A program made the position numbers and the translations under genes. A stretch of 64,000 bases of DNA from Sphingomonas pruni NBRC 15498 (GTDB taxonomy: Bacteria > Pseudomonadota > Alphaproteobacteria > Sphingomonadales > Sphingomonadaceae): contig NZ_BCYZ01000007.1 of NCBI RefSeq assembly GCF_001598455.1, forward strand, positions 51,494-115,493. Direction: 5' to 3'. This document shows, piece by piece, positions 8,617 through 21,067 of the stretch (the stretch's first letter is position 1; each line of letters starts with the position of its first letter). The notes beneath the pieces are model-generated. The model ran no database searches and was not told the origin of the DNA. It was given only the letters and a program-made list of their open reading frames with translations.

Positions 8617-10122
8617 ATGAGCGACACCCAGCGCAGCATCGTGATCCTTGGCGGCGGCACCGCCGGGTGGATGGCGGCCAATCTGATCGCGCACCATCTG
8701 GCACAGGCAGTCAAGATCACCGTGATCGAATCCCCGGAGATCGGGATCGTCGGCGTCGGCGAAGGTTCGACGCCACAATTGAAGGCCTTTTTCGACACGC
8801 TCGGCATCGCCGAAGCCGAATGGATGCCGCGCTGCAACGCGACGTATAAGACCGGGATCGGCTTTCGCGGCTGGTCCGAAGTGCCGGGGTTCGAGGGCTA
8901 TTTCCACCCCTTCCCCACCGAACTCGACGGCTTCACCGCGCCAGCCTTTTTTATCAATGCCTATGCGCGGCGGCACAATGCCGATGTCTGGGCGCACCCC
9001 GATCGCTTCTTCCTGCCGGCGGCGCTCGCTGCCCGGCGACTGGCACCGCTCGTCCCTGAAAGCTTCCCGTTCGGGATTGGCTATGGCTATCATTTCGACG
9101 CGCATCTGGTCGGCGCTTTCCTGCGCGACCATGCGATCCGATTGGGCGTCCGCCACCTTCAGCATCGTGTCGTCGATGTCGCGGTTGCCGATGGCCAGGT
9201 CCGCCACCTCGTCGCCGAGGACGGTGTCATCATCGCCGGCGACTTCTTCGTCGACTGTAGCGGCTTCCGCTCGGTCATCGCGCAAGGAGCGCTGGGCGTC
9301 CCGTTTCTGCCGTTCGGCGCCAATTTGTACAACGACAGCGCAGTGGTGATGCCGACACCACGTGACGCATCCGGCACCAATTGCCAGACTCTCTCGACCG
9401 CGATGCGGCATGGCTGGGCTTGGGACATCCCGCTCACCAGCCGAACCGGTAACGGTTATGTCTACGCCAGCGATTATTGCTCGGCGGATGATGCGGAGAC
9501 CGACTTGCGCGGGCATCTCGGACTGCTCGACTCACCCGTCGAGGCGCGCCACCTGAAGATGAAGGTTGGCCGCGTCGCCGAAAGTTGGGCGGGCAATTGT
9601 CTCGCGCTCGGCCTGGCGCAAGGGTTCATCGAACCGCTCGAGGCGACTGCGCTGCACATCGTGCAGGTGACGGTCGAAGGATTCCTCCACGCCTGGCGCG
9701 ACAGCGATTTCACGCCCAGGCTTCGCGATGAGTTCAACCAGATGATCGCCGCGCGCTACGAAGGCATTCGCGATTATATCGTGTGCCATTATCGCATGAG
9801 CCGGCGCACCGACACGGACTATTGGCGCGACAACGCTACGAACCAGCATCTTTCGGACTCGCTCAAGGCGATCATCACCTGCTGGTTCACCGGCGGCGAT
9901 CTCGAAAAGGAGATCACGCAGCAAGGCATCGCGGGCTATTACCCGCCACAGTCGTGGCATTGTCTGCTCGCCGGCTATGGGCAGTTTCCCGATCCGGCGT
10001 GGATCTCGTCGGACGTGCCGCGCCCGCCTACCGACATGGCAGCGATCGACGATTTCATCGCGAGATGCGCGCTGAATTTTTCGTCGCATGATGAGGCGCT
10101 GGCGGCGTTGGGCGTCGGCTAA
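8617..10122 (+). CDS. Flavin-dependent (tryptophan-type) halogenase
   Basis: The 501-residue protein has the features of FADH2-dependent halogenases: a Rossmann GGGTAGW at residues 12-18, VGVGEGSTPQL at 45-55, the catalytic lysine at position 78 (NATYKTGIGF), a WxWxIP motif (GWAWDIP, near residue 266) and the EPLEATAL region near 339-345, where Glu342 matches the active-site glutamate. The Ser that follows this Glu in PrnA is Ala here. The partner flavin reductase is not adjacent. Substrate is unknown; sphingomonad relatives are often linked to outer-membrane receptors rather than to indole alkaloid pathways. Confidence 0.92.
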   Translation: MSDTQRSIVILGGGTAGWMAANLIAHHLAQAVKITVIESPEIGIVGVGEGSTPQLKAFFDTLGIAEAEWMPRCNATYKTGIGFRGWSEVPGFEGYFHPFPTELDGFTAPAFFINAYARRHNADVWAHPDRFFLPAALAARRLAPLVPESFPFGIGYGYHFDAHLVGAFLRDHAIRLGVRHLQHRVVDVAVADGQVRHLVAEDGVIIAGDFFVDCSGFRSVIAQGALGVPFLPFGANLYNDSAVVMPTPRDASGTNCQTLSTAMRHGWAWDIPLTSRTGNGYVYASDYCSADDAETDLRGHLGLLDSPVEARHLKMKVGRVAESWAGNCLALGLAQGFIEPLEATALHIVQVTVEGFLHAWRDSDFTPRLRDEFNQMIAARYEGIRDYIVCHYRMSRRTDTDYWRDNATNQHLSDSLKAIITCWFTGGDLEKEITQQGIAGYYPPQSWHCLLAGYGQFPDPAWISSDVPRPPTDMAAIDDFIARCALNFSSHDEALAALGVG

Positions 10123-10182
10123 CGCCCCCGCTTAAGGGAGGGCGAAATCAGAAGCTGAGCAAAAAATCCGAACATCGCGTCC

Positions 10183-10286
10183 GACGCGGGAGTAAATCCC
10201 GCGTCGTCGGTCGGGTTGGTTTCACCAACCCGCCGACCGGACGGTCGCGTCGCTACGGCGACCGGCGAGCAGCGCTGCTGCTCGCC
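10183..10286. repeat. Cluster of three hairpins between convergent genes
   Basis: Three stem-loops follow each other: gacgcggga/tcccgcgtc (10183-10205), cgggttgg/ccaacccg (10212-10232, with an outer cggt/accg pair) and ggcgagcag/ctgctcgcc (10264-10286). They lie between the convergent halogenase and DUF885 genes and may act as a bidirectional transcription stop or be a REP-like composite. Confidence 0.7.
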
Positions 10287-10294
10287 TCGCTCCG

Positions 10295-12067
10295 TCAGAA
10301 CACCGACTTCGCTTCGGTCCCCATCATCGCGCCGCGCACCAGCGGGATCGGCGGGCCGCCATAGGACAGGAACTGATCGTGGAACTGCTTCCACGCCTTG
10401 CGGCCGCCGCGCGTAGCGGTCCAGTCGTCACGCAGCTTGCGGATCATCAGCTTGCCCAGCGTGTAGTTGAGGTACGCCGGATCATAGGTGCCGCGTGCCG
10501 CCTGCTGGTCCGAATTGCCTTCGTCCTGATAGCATTGCTCGCGGAACATCTTGAACGAATCCGCCTGGGTCATGCCGCGCGCATGCATGCTGATCGCCGA
10601 CAGGAAGCGGCAATCGCGCAGCAAGGCGTTGGACAATTCGCCGATATGCGTCTCGGGGTCGCCATTCCCCAGCCCGGCATCCCACATCATTTCCTCGGCA
10701 TAATGCGCCCAGCCCTCCGCATAAGCATAACCCACGAACAGCTGACCGAAGAGCGACGGTGAGCGATTGGCGTGGAGGAACTGGACGAAGTGCCCCGGCA
10801 TCACTTCGTGGACCGAGGTGAATAGCAGGTCCATCTTGCCGGGCACGAAACCGAGCTGCTTGGCCTTGGGCCAGCTCGGGTCGGGCGGCGAGATGTAATA
10901 GACCGACGGGATGCCCTTATCGAACGGCCCGGGCGGATCGATATAGGCCGAATTCTGCCGATTATAGGGCGGGCTTTCCTCGACCAAAGCCTGTTCGGTG
11001 CCGGGGATCGAGACGATGTCGTGCGACACCACGAACTGGCGCAGCATCGGGATCTGGCGCCGCGCCTCGGCCACCGGATCGTTTCCGGCCGGCTTGTTCG
11101 CGGACATCTTGTCCATGCACGCCTGGATCGTCTTCTTCGGCGCGTATTTGGCGCAGGCTTGCTTTAGCGCTTCCTGGTTCTTGGCCAGGTCAACCTTGCC
11201 CGCGGCCTCAAGCTGGTCGAGCGGCGTGTCGACGCCCTCTGTCTCGGCGAGCATGCGCTGGAACTTCTCGGGTCCCAGGGCGAAATCCTTGGTCGCGGTC
11301 TTCTTCTGATTGCCAAGCCATTTGGCGAGGTCGCTGGTCACGATTGCGGCCGCTTCGGACGCGTCCTTCAGATCCTTCTGCATCTTCTTGTCGTGGACGC
11401 TGGCGAACGCCTTGCGCGCGTCGCCGCGGTAATAATCGGCGAATCCGTTGAACGCGGCGACACCATATTTGATGAAGCTCTCCGGCATCGGCGTGCGCAA
11501 ATTGGTACGGATATTCCACACCGCCGACGGCACCTGGCGGAAGAACTTGATCAGTGCCTCCATCCGGACCTTCGCCGGCGCGTAAGGCCGCGCGATATAG
11601 GTGTTGGGATCGAGGCCGTTGCCGACATAATAAGCCGGATTGGTGTGCGGCTGGTCGGCATCTTCCAGCCAGAACAGTTTCCCGCGCGCGACCTGGATCA
11701 GATAATCGCGCTCGAATCCGTCCTCCTTGGACAGCTTGGCCTTGTCGAACGCCTGGGCATCGGTGATCGCCTTGTGCAGGAAATCGGCCTGCGCCTTCAG
11801 TCCGGCCGGACTCCAATCGGGCATCACCCCGTCAAATTCATGCTTGCCCTGATAGACCGCGAAGGCCGGGTCGAGCTTGAACCAACCGTTGATGAAGCCG
11901 TCGCGGAACTGCGCCCATTGCGGCGACGGTGTGGTCGGCGCCGCTGCATTCGTGTTGGCGACGGCGGTTTCGTTGACATTGGTCGCGTTGACGTTGGTGG
12001 AGTTGGTGGACGAATGACACGACGCCAGCGCGATACAGGCGACCGCGCCCAGCAGCTTGAACTTCAT
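10295..12067 (-). CDS. DUF885 family lipoprotein, putative zinc peptidase
   Basis: The start MKFKLLGAVACIALASC ends in a lipobox with Cys17, so the protein should be lipid-anchored. A low-complexity linker rich in Asn/Thr/Val (NSTNVNATNVNETAVANTNA) follows. The rest matches DUF885, including HEVMPGH near residue 418 (HExxPGH zinc motif) and YAEGWAHYAEEM near 447, which supplies the third ligand. Family members are predicted gluzincin-type carboxypeptidases or oligopeptidases. At 590 residues it is of normal length. It lies upstream of no obvious partner. Confidence 0.9.
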   Translation of the reverse strand: MKFKLLGAVACIALASCHSSTNSTNVNATNVNETAVANTNAAAPTTPSPQWAQFRDGFINGWFKLDPAFAVYQGKHEFDGVMPDWSPAGLKAQADFLHKAITDAQAFDKAKLSKEDGFERDYLIQVARGKLFWLEDADQPHTNPAYYVGNGLDPNTYIARPYAPAKVRMEALIKFFRQVPSAVWNIRTNLRTPMPESFIKYGVAAFNGFADYYRGDARKAFASVHDKKMQKDLKDASEAAAIVTSDLAKWLGNQKKTATKDFALGPEKFQRMLAETEGVDTPLDQLEAAGKVDLAKNQEALKQACAKYAPKKTIQACMDKMSANKPAGNDPVAEARRQIPMLRQFVVSHDIVSIPGTEQALVEESPPYNRQNSAYIDPPGPFDKGIPSVYYISPPDPSWPKAKQLGFVPGKMDLLFTSVHEVMPGHFVQFLHANRSPSLFGQLFVGYAYAEGWAHYAEEMMWDAGLGNGDPETHIGELSNALLRDCRFLSAISMHARGMTQADSFKMFREQCYQDEGNSDQQAARGTYDPAYLNYTLGKLMIRKLRDDWTATRGGRKAWKQFHDQFLSYGGPPIPLVRGAMMGTEAKSVF

Positions 12068-12154
12068 TGGACTCTCCGAACCTTATAGGAGGGAGTGCTG
12101 CCAGATTGCGCGGCACGACGCCAGTGCGCTTGCTTCAGATCAACGCGCGGCCGC

Positions 12155-12472
12155 TTATTTGAGCGGGACGACAACCTCGTTGGGATTAACCACGTTGAGC
12201 TGCTTGCGGGTCAATTCGTCGGCCATGTCCGGATCGACCTTGTTCGGATCGAGCAACTGAACGCGATTGGCGAGCACCGTCTGCTTCTGCTTGAGCTCGG
12301 CAAGCTGCTGCTGCTTTTTGGCGAGCAGCCGCTGGTAATCGCCATAGGCTAGCGCGCCGTTGCTGCCGACAATCGCATAGGTACCGAAAAACGCCATGAT
12401 CCCCAGCGCGAGCGCGGGAAAGGCGGCACGACGAAAAACGGAACCAAAGGTGGTGCGGCGACGGGACGACAT
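12155..12472 (-). CDS. ftsB: Cell division protein FtsB/DivIC family
   Basis: The 105-residue protein has a basic N-terminus, one membrane helix (residues about 16-36, AAFPALALGIMAFFGTYAIVG) and a coiled coil rich in Lys/Gln/Leu (LLAKKQQQLAELKQKQTVL), followed by LDPNKVDPDMADELTRKQL. This is the layout of FtsB/DivIC, which joins FtsL and FtsQ in the divisome. It lies downstream of eno on the same strand, the eno-ftsB order common in proteobacteria. Confidence 0.9.
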   Translation of the reverse strand: MSSRRRTTFGSVFRRAAFPALALGIMAFFGTYAIVGSNGALAYGDYQRLLAKKQQQLAELKQKQTVLANRVQLLDPNKVDPDMADELTRKQLNVVNPNEVVVPLK

Positions 12473-12619
12473 CTTGGGTTCGTCTTGTCGCGCACCACGA
12501 CTCGCGGATCAACCCCGTATTTACCATGTGCCGCCGAATCGAATCGGATTGGCGATGAACTGAATCGCGCGTGGCAGGAGTGTCACAAGCTAGCCGGCAC
12601 CTCGGCCTTGTGCCGCGTT

Positions 12620-12677
12620 CGAGCGTTGGCTTGCCCCCAGCAAGCCAAGATCGTGTCCGGGGACATGATCTCGCTCG
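12620..12677. repeat. Nested inverted repeat, possible three-way junction
   Basis: An outer pair cgagcg/cgctcg (12620-12625, 12672-12677) encloses two hairpins: ttggcttgc/gcaagccaa (12626-12634, 12640-12648) and gatc-gtgtcc/ggacat-gatc. The 279-base gap between eno and ftsB holds this structure and nothing else I can identify. Confidence 0.65.
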
Positions 12678-12751
12678 AACACCAACTGTCCACGACTCCA
12701 GCCGTTGTTGCGCGTTGGATGCCGCGTCGAGCCCGGCATGACGGTCGAGAG

Positions 12752-14044
<1,293 letters not shown>

Positions 14045-14135
14045 CTAGATTGGGGTAACAGGAATTGACTTGGGGCGTCGCGGCGGCGCTCTAACGGCTT
14101 CGCGCGCGGGCGGCAAATCGCTTGTCTCGCAGGAC

Positions 14136-14160
14136 GGAACCGGCAGGCGCCGCCTTGGTT
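14136..14160 (+). promoter_or_regulatory. Candidate EcfG-type stress promoter (GGAAC-N16-GGTT)
   Basis: GGAAC at 14136-14140 and GGTT at 14157-14160 are separated by 16 bases, one mismatch from the EcfG consensus GGAAC-N16/17-CGTT. It lies about 60 bases before the first gene of an envelope protein operon whose homologues are often stress-induced. Confidence 0.5.
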
Positions 14161-14220
14161 GTCGATATGGAACACAGATTGTCGACCCCCGTCGACAGCG
14201 AACCAGTAAGGAAGAGTATC

Positions 14221-14709
14221 ATGGCCGATACCGCATCGAACGAGACGCCGAACGGCACCGCGACTGGCTCCACCTCCGGTGGCACGACCAGCGAGAAGCC
14301 GAACGCGACCCAGGCGCTCAAGGACAATGTGATCAAGTTCGCCAATGACGCGGGCGAAAAGGCGAAAGGCTATGCCGAGGACGGCAAGAGCCGCGCCGGC
14401 ACCGCGCTCGATGAATTGGCGAAGATGCTGCAGGACGCGGCCGGCACGGTCGATGAAAAGGTCGGCGAGCAATATGGCCAATATGCCCGATCCGCCGCCG
14501 ACGCGGTCGCCAACTTCTCCGGCGCGCTCAAGGAAAAGCAGGTCGACGACATTATCGACGATGCCCGCGAATTCGTGAAGAAGAGCCCGGCGGTGGCGAT
14601 CGGCACGGCGGCGGCGATCGGTTTCGTCCTGGCGCGGCTGGTCAAGGCAGGACTCGACGGTCAGGCCGACAAAGAGTCGGACAAGCCGTCGACCGACACC
14701 AAAGCCTGA
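14221..14709 (+). CDS. DUF883/ElaB-YqjD-like membrane-anchored protein
   Basis: ATG 14221 follows aaggaag (14208-14214), giving 162 residues. A Thr/Ser/Asn-rich N-terminus precedes a long amphipathic helical region (ALKDNVIKFANDAGEKAKG, YARSAADAVANFSGALKEKQ) and a C-terminal membrane helix (SPAVAIGTAAAIGFVLARLV) of the ElaB/YqjD type. In E. coli such proteins bind membranes and, for YqjD, ribosomes in stationary phase. It heads an operon with a holin-like protein and a DUF3618 protein, and has an EcfG-like promoter upstream. Confidence 0.8.
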   Translation: MADTASNETPNGTATGSTSGGTTSEKPNATQALKDNVIKFANDAGEKAKGYAEDGKSRAGTALDELAKMLQDAAGTVDEKVGEQYGQYARSAADAVANFSGALKEKQVDDIIDDAREFVKKSPAVAIGTAAAIGFVLARLVKAGLDGQADKESDKPSTDTKA

Positions 14710-14721
14710 TCCGAGCCGCGC

Positions 14722-15078
14722 GTGGAGGGGGAGCCGCAGCCTGAGGAAAGCATCCCGTCGTTGGTCAGCCGACTGATCGACGATGGCGAGAATTTCGTCC
14801 GGGCGGAGATCAAACTCTATCGCGCGCGGCTTTTTGCTCGGTTGGATGAGGCCCGCAACGCGATCCTCCTGGCAATCGGCGCGCTGGTGCTGGCGCAAGC
14901 GGTATTGGTGGCGGCGCTGGTCGGGTTGCTGATGACCTTGAACTGGCTGGTCGGGCCCGGCTGGGCGACGTTGATCGTCGTCGGCGGCGGCGTGCTGGTT
15001 ACCGTGATCATGGGCTGGGGCGCTTGGCTGCTGATCAAGAAGGCGACCGAGATCAAGGACAAGGACGACCGGCCGTGA
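14722..15078 (+). CDS. Phage holin family / YqjE-like membrane protein
   Basis: The GTG at 14722 gives 118 residues with two long hydrophobic helices (AILLAIGALVLAQAVLVAAL and ATLIVVGGGVLVTVIMGWGA) and charged ends. The pattern, SLVSRLIDDGENFVRAEIKLYRAR then two helices, fits the DUF1469/YqjE holin-like family, which is not a phage product despite the name. It sits 12 bases after the DUF883 gene, and its TGA overlaps the GTG of the next gene. Confidence 0.82.
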   Translation: MEGEPQPEESIPSLVSRLIDDGENFVRAEIKLYRARLFARLDEARNAILLAIGALVLAQAVLVAALVGLLMTLNWLVGPGWATLIVVGGGVLVTVIMGWGAWLLIKKATEIKDKDDRP

Positions 15079-15362
15079 GCCTGATCGACACCGAACTGGC
15101 CAAGGCGGAAAACAACTCAGTCGATGCGCGTCGTCAATTGGCCAAGACCGTCGTCGCGCTGCAATCGAGGCTCAAACCCAGTGCCCTCGCTCGCGACGCG
15201 GTGGAGGAGTTGAAAGAGGTCGGTGGCGAAATGGCGCGGTCGGGGATCGAGTCGGTGAAGCGCAATCCCCTGCCCACCGTCGGCATCGCCGCGCTGTTGA
15301 CCGCATTTATCGCGCGCAAACCGCTCGCGCGGCTGCTCCGAAGGCAACCGACCGACGTATGA
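15075..15362 (+). CDS. DUF3618 domain protein
   Basis: The start is a GTG at 15075 that overlaps the previous stop (GTGA), giving 95 residues. The N-terminal ARRQLAKTVVALQSRLKPSAL is the DUF3618 helix pair, and the C-terminus holds a short hydrophobic helix (PLPTVGIAALLTAFIA) and a basic end. The family co-occurs with DUF883 and holin-like genes in alphaproteobacteria, suggesting a joint membrane-associated function. The stop overlaps an in-frame ATG of the next reading frame. Confidence 0.8.
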   Translation: MSLIDTELAKAENNSVDARRQLAKTVVALQSRLKPSALARDAVEELKEVGGEMARSGIESVKRNPLPTVGIAALLTAFIARKPLARLLRRQPTDV

Positions 15363-15394
15363 AGAGTTCGACCCCATATAAGAGGGACATGGAT

Positions 15395-15862
15395 ATGACC
15401 GAGACAGCAACCCCACAGAACGCAGAAACCAACCAGACCGGCCGCATGGAAAGCGCCCTGGCGACCGCCCGCGGTGCGACCAGCGACGCGCTGCATGAAA
15501 CGCGCAAGGTGGCGGAACGCGCCGGCAAGGCGATCGAGTCCAATCCGCTGGCGGTGGTCGCCGGTGGCATTGCGATTGGGCTCGCGGCGGGTGCCCTGCT
15601 GCCCAAGACCAAGCGCGAGAGCGAGTTGCTCGGCCCGGTGGGCAAGCGCTTGACCGGCGTCGCGGCCGGCGCCGCCGAAGCCGCGCGCGATGCCGCCAAG
15701 GCGGAGCTCGGCTCGCTGCCGCTCAGCAAGGACGCCGCCAAGGCGCAGGTGTCGAAGCTGATCGATCAGGTCGCCAAGGCGGTATCGAGCGCCGGAGAAG
15801 CCGCGCTCAACAGCAGCCCTGTCGCGGCGACGGAGATCAAGCCGGCAAAGAAGTCCAAATAG
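15395..15862 (+). CDS. YqjD-like membrane protein of the DUF883 operon
   Basis: Of three candidate ATGs (15359, 15389, 15395) the last has the best spaced ribosome binding site (agaggg, 15381-15386), giving 155 residues; 15359 would overlap the previous stop by four bases. The protein repeats the operon theme: a helical segment (RGATSDALHETRKVAERAGK), a hydrophobic helix after SNPLAVVAGGIAIGLAAGALL, and an Ala/Lys-rich C-terminal helix ending in KPAKKSK. It is probably a membrane-anchored stress protein. Confidence 0.75.
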   Translation: MTETATPQNAETNQTGRMESALATARGATSDALHETRKVAERAGKAIESNPLAVVAGGIAIGLAAGALLPKTKRESELLGPVGKRLTGVAAGAAEAARDAAKAELGSLPLSKDAAKAQVSKLIDQVAKAVSSAGEAALNSSPVAATEIKPAKKSK

Positions 15863-15902
15863 GAGCTTCAATGCCGCGGTGCGCCTCGTTATGGGGTGGG
15901 GC

Positions 15903-16133
15903 ATGAGCAAGCTCCACCTCGTATTCGGCGGCCGCGTCAAGGATCCGCGCACGCTCGATTTCGATCAGACGACCATCGAGGTCGTCGGTATCTATCCCGA
16001 TTACGCTTCGGCCGAAAAGGCTTGGCGCGCCGCGGCACAGCGCACGGTCGACGATGCCGAGATGAAGTTCGTGGTGGTTCACCTCCATCGCTTGCTCGAG
16101 CCGGACCCCGAGTTGCAGAAGCCGCACGGCTGA
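15903..16133 (+). CDS. DUF4170 domain protein
   Basis: ATG 15903 (MSKLHLVFGGRVKDP) is preceded by a G-rich ggggtggggc. The 76-residue protein matches DUF4170: HLVFGGRV at the N-terminus, DFDQTTIEVVGIYPDYASAEKAWRAAAQRTVDDA and a C-terminal HRLLEPD. The family is confined mainly to alphaproteobacteria and has no known role. It follows the envelope operon by 40 bases and may be its last gene. Confidence 0.85.
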   Translation: MSKLHLVFGGRVKDPRTLDFDQTTIEVVGIYPDYASAEKAWRAAAQRTVDDAEMKFVVVHLHRLLEPDPELQKPHG

Positions 16134-16161
16134 AGGGCGACCGGCGAGGCCAATCCTCATC

Positions 16162-16271
16162 ATCGTCATCCTGGCCTTGTGCCGGGATCCGCATAGACTC
16201 GCCGGCTGAACCACGCCTCTTGTCTGACGAGTGTCTCCCGGCAGACCCCGGCACAAGGCCGGGGTGACGAT
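16162..16271. repeat. MITE-like inverted repeat element, family D
   Basis: Arms at 16162-16189 and 16244-16271 are inverted copies matching at about 25 of 28 positions (core ggccttgtgccggg / cccggcacaaggcc), with outer ends atcgtca / tgacgat. The element of about 110 bases lies between convergent DUF4170 and rhomboid genes. Confidence 0.75.
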
Positions 16272-16295
16272 AGGGCATAACGGCTAAAGCAACCT

Positions 16296-16931
16296 TCAAG
16301 CCTTGCGATAGCGCCACAACAACAGCGGGCGGGCCAGGATCAGGCCGACGACGAACCCGCCGATATGCGCGCCGATCGCGACCGGCTGGCCCATCATCGT
16401 CGTGACCCCGATCAGCAGGTTGATGCCGGTCCAGGCCAAACCCAGCCATAAAGCATGGACCAAGCCGGCGGGCAGCGGCCCAACGCCTTGCGTGCGGCTC
16501 CCGCCGTAGAGCATCGCATAAGCCGCCACGAGCGCGGAGATCGCGCCGCTCGCGCCTATCATCGGCATGACCCCAGTCGGATCCTGCGCCCATTGTCCGG
16601 CCGCAGCGGCATAAGCCCCGATCACATAGAGCGCCGCAACGCTGACCGACCCGATCGCACGCTCGGCCTCGCGTCCGCAATAGACCAGCATCACCATGTT
16701 GAAGAAGAGATGGAGCCACCCGCCATGGAGCAAGGTGGCGCTGAGCGGAGTCAGCCAGACGGGCACGAGCCAGCCAGCATAATTGGCGATCGGCACGTCG
16801 GGCACGCGGCCGGGAATGAACCCGCCGGTCACTGCGGCGACATCGGGCGCGACGAACAGGATCGCGCAGACCGACACGACGACGGTCAGGATCGCGATCC
16901 CGTACGTCGCCGGCGCGTCGCGGAGATGCAT
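16296..16931 (-). CDS. Rhomboid family intramembrane serine protease
   Basis: The 211-residue membrane protein has about six helices. Rhomboid hallmarks are present: HGGWLHLFFNMVML (the Asn/His helix 2 region), IGASGAIS with the catalytic serine of GxSG, and AHIGGFVVGLI with the catalytic histidine. It would cleave membrane proteins within the inner membrane. It starts 5 bases after the greA stop on the same strand, so it is probably the last gene of the carA-carB-greA run. Confidence 0.93.
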   Translation of the reverse strand: MHLRDAPATYGIAILTVVVSVCAILFVAPDVAAVTGGFIPGRVPDVPIANYAGWLVPVWLTPLSATLLHGGWLHLFFNMVMLVYCGREAERAIGSVSVAALYVIGAYAAAAGQWAQDPTGVMPMIGASGAISALVAAYAMLYGGSRTQGVGPLPAGLVHALWLGLAWTGINLLIGVTTMMGQPVAIGAHIGGFVVGLILARPLLLWRYRKA

Positions 16932-16936
16932 CGGGG

Positions 16937-17413
16937 TTAGATGAACTCGATCTTGGAGACGACGTAATAGCGGTCGCCTGCCGGCACCGACACTTCGACC
17001 TCGTCATCGACCTTGCGACCGATCAACGCACGGCCGAGCGGCGAGTTGTACGAGATACGGCCGCTCTTGGCGTCCGCCTCGGTCTGACCGACAATCTGGT
17101 ATTTGACCGGCTTGTCGTCGTCGTCGAGCAAGGTCACCGTCGCGCCGAACACGACCTTGTCGCCCGACAATTCCTTCGGGTCGATGATCTGCGCGCGGCT
17201 GAGCTTGTCCTCGATGTCGGCGATTGACGCCTCGATCTGGCCCTGACGCTCCTTGGCGGCGTGATATTCGGCGTTTTCCGACAAATCGCCGTGCGCGCGG
17301 GCCTCCTCGATCGCATCGACGATCTGGGGCCGCTCGTCTTTGAGACGGCGCAGATCCGCAGTGAGCTTTTCATAGCCCTCTTGCAGCATCGGCATCTTCT
17401 CAACAGTCGCCAT
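16937..17413 (-). CDS. greA: Transcription elongation factor GreA
   Basis: The ATG at 17413 gives the usual 158 residues ([21 protein letters not shown]). It shows the N-terminal antiparallel coiled coil with the acidic tip ([20 protein letters not shown]), then the FKBP-like C-terminal domain ([22 protein letters not shown]). GreA rescues backtracked RNA polymerase. A longer frame to 17557 exists but would overlap the 3' end of carB, so it is not used. Confidence 0.97.
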   Translation of the reverse strand: MATVEKMPMLQEGYEKLTADLRRLKDERPQIVDAIEEARAHGDLSENAEYHAAKERQGQIEASIADIEDKLSRAQIIDPKELSGDKVVFGATVTLLDDDDKPVKYQIVGQTEADAKSGRISYNSPLGRALIGRKVDDEVEVSVPAGDRYYVVSKIEFI

Positions 17414-17495
17414 AACCCCTGGTCCCTCGTTCCAAATATTCATCCCCAAGCGGCCCGTTCCCGAACCGCCCGCACCTGTTTCTCTTGTGAGGGGA

Positions 17496-20818
<3,323 letters not shown>

Positions 20819-20819
<1 letters not shown>

Positions 20820-21067
20820 TATCGGGTTACCAGCAAACCTTGTTTATGCAGATCATTGTAAATGCAGTCTTCCTTGCGAGCGTGATCCGGCACGGTGTCC
20901 GGAACATATGCCGCCCAGGCATCGCCTGCTTTGGTCGGCTTCAGATCTTCGACCCCACATCGCTTCGCGGCGTCGATGATCTGCTTTTCGTCGGCCCAAT
21001 TATACTCGCTCCCCCAAAAACAGCCTGATAGGAGCAGCATTCCCACCACGGCGGGAATGCGTTTCAC
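20819..21067 (-). CDS. Small lipoprotein between carA and carB
   Basis: The 82-residue product starts [16 protein letters not shown], a short signal peptide with lipobox LSGC and lipidated Cys16. The mature part is hydrophilic with Cys37 and Cys68 that could pair. It overlaps the carA stop by four bases and its TAA overlaps the carB ATG by one base, so it is locked into the carAB operon. I do not recognise the family; a link to carbamoyl phosphate synthesis is not expected for an envelope lipoprotein, so co-expression may be its only tie. Confidence 0.82.

Noticed and set aside
10119..10394. Open frame across the three-hairpin region
   Set aside because: It reads through palindromes and into the DUF885 gene in another frame. 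It is an artefact of the repeats.
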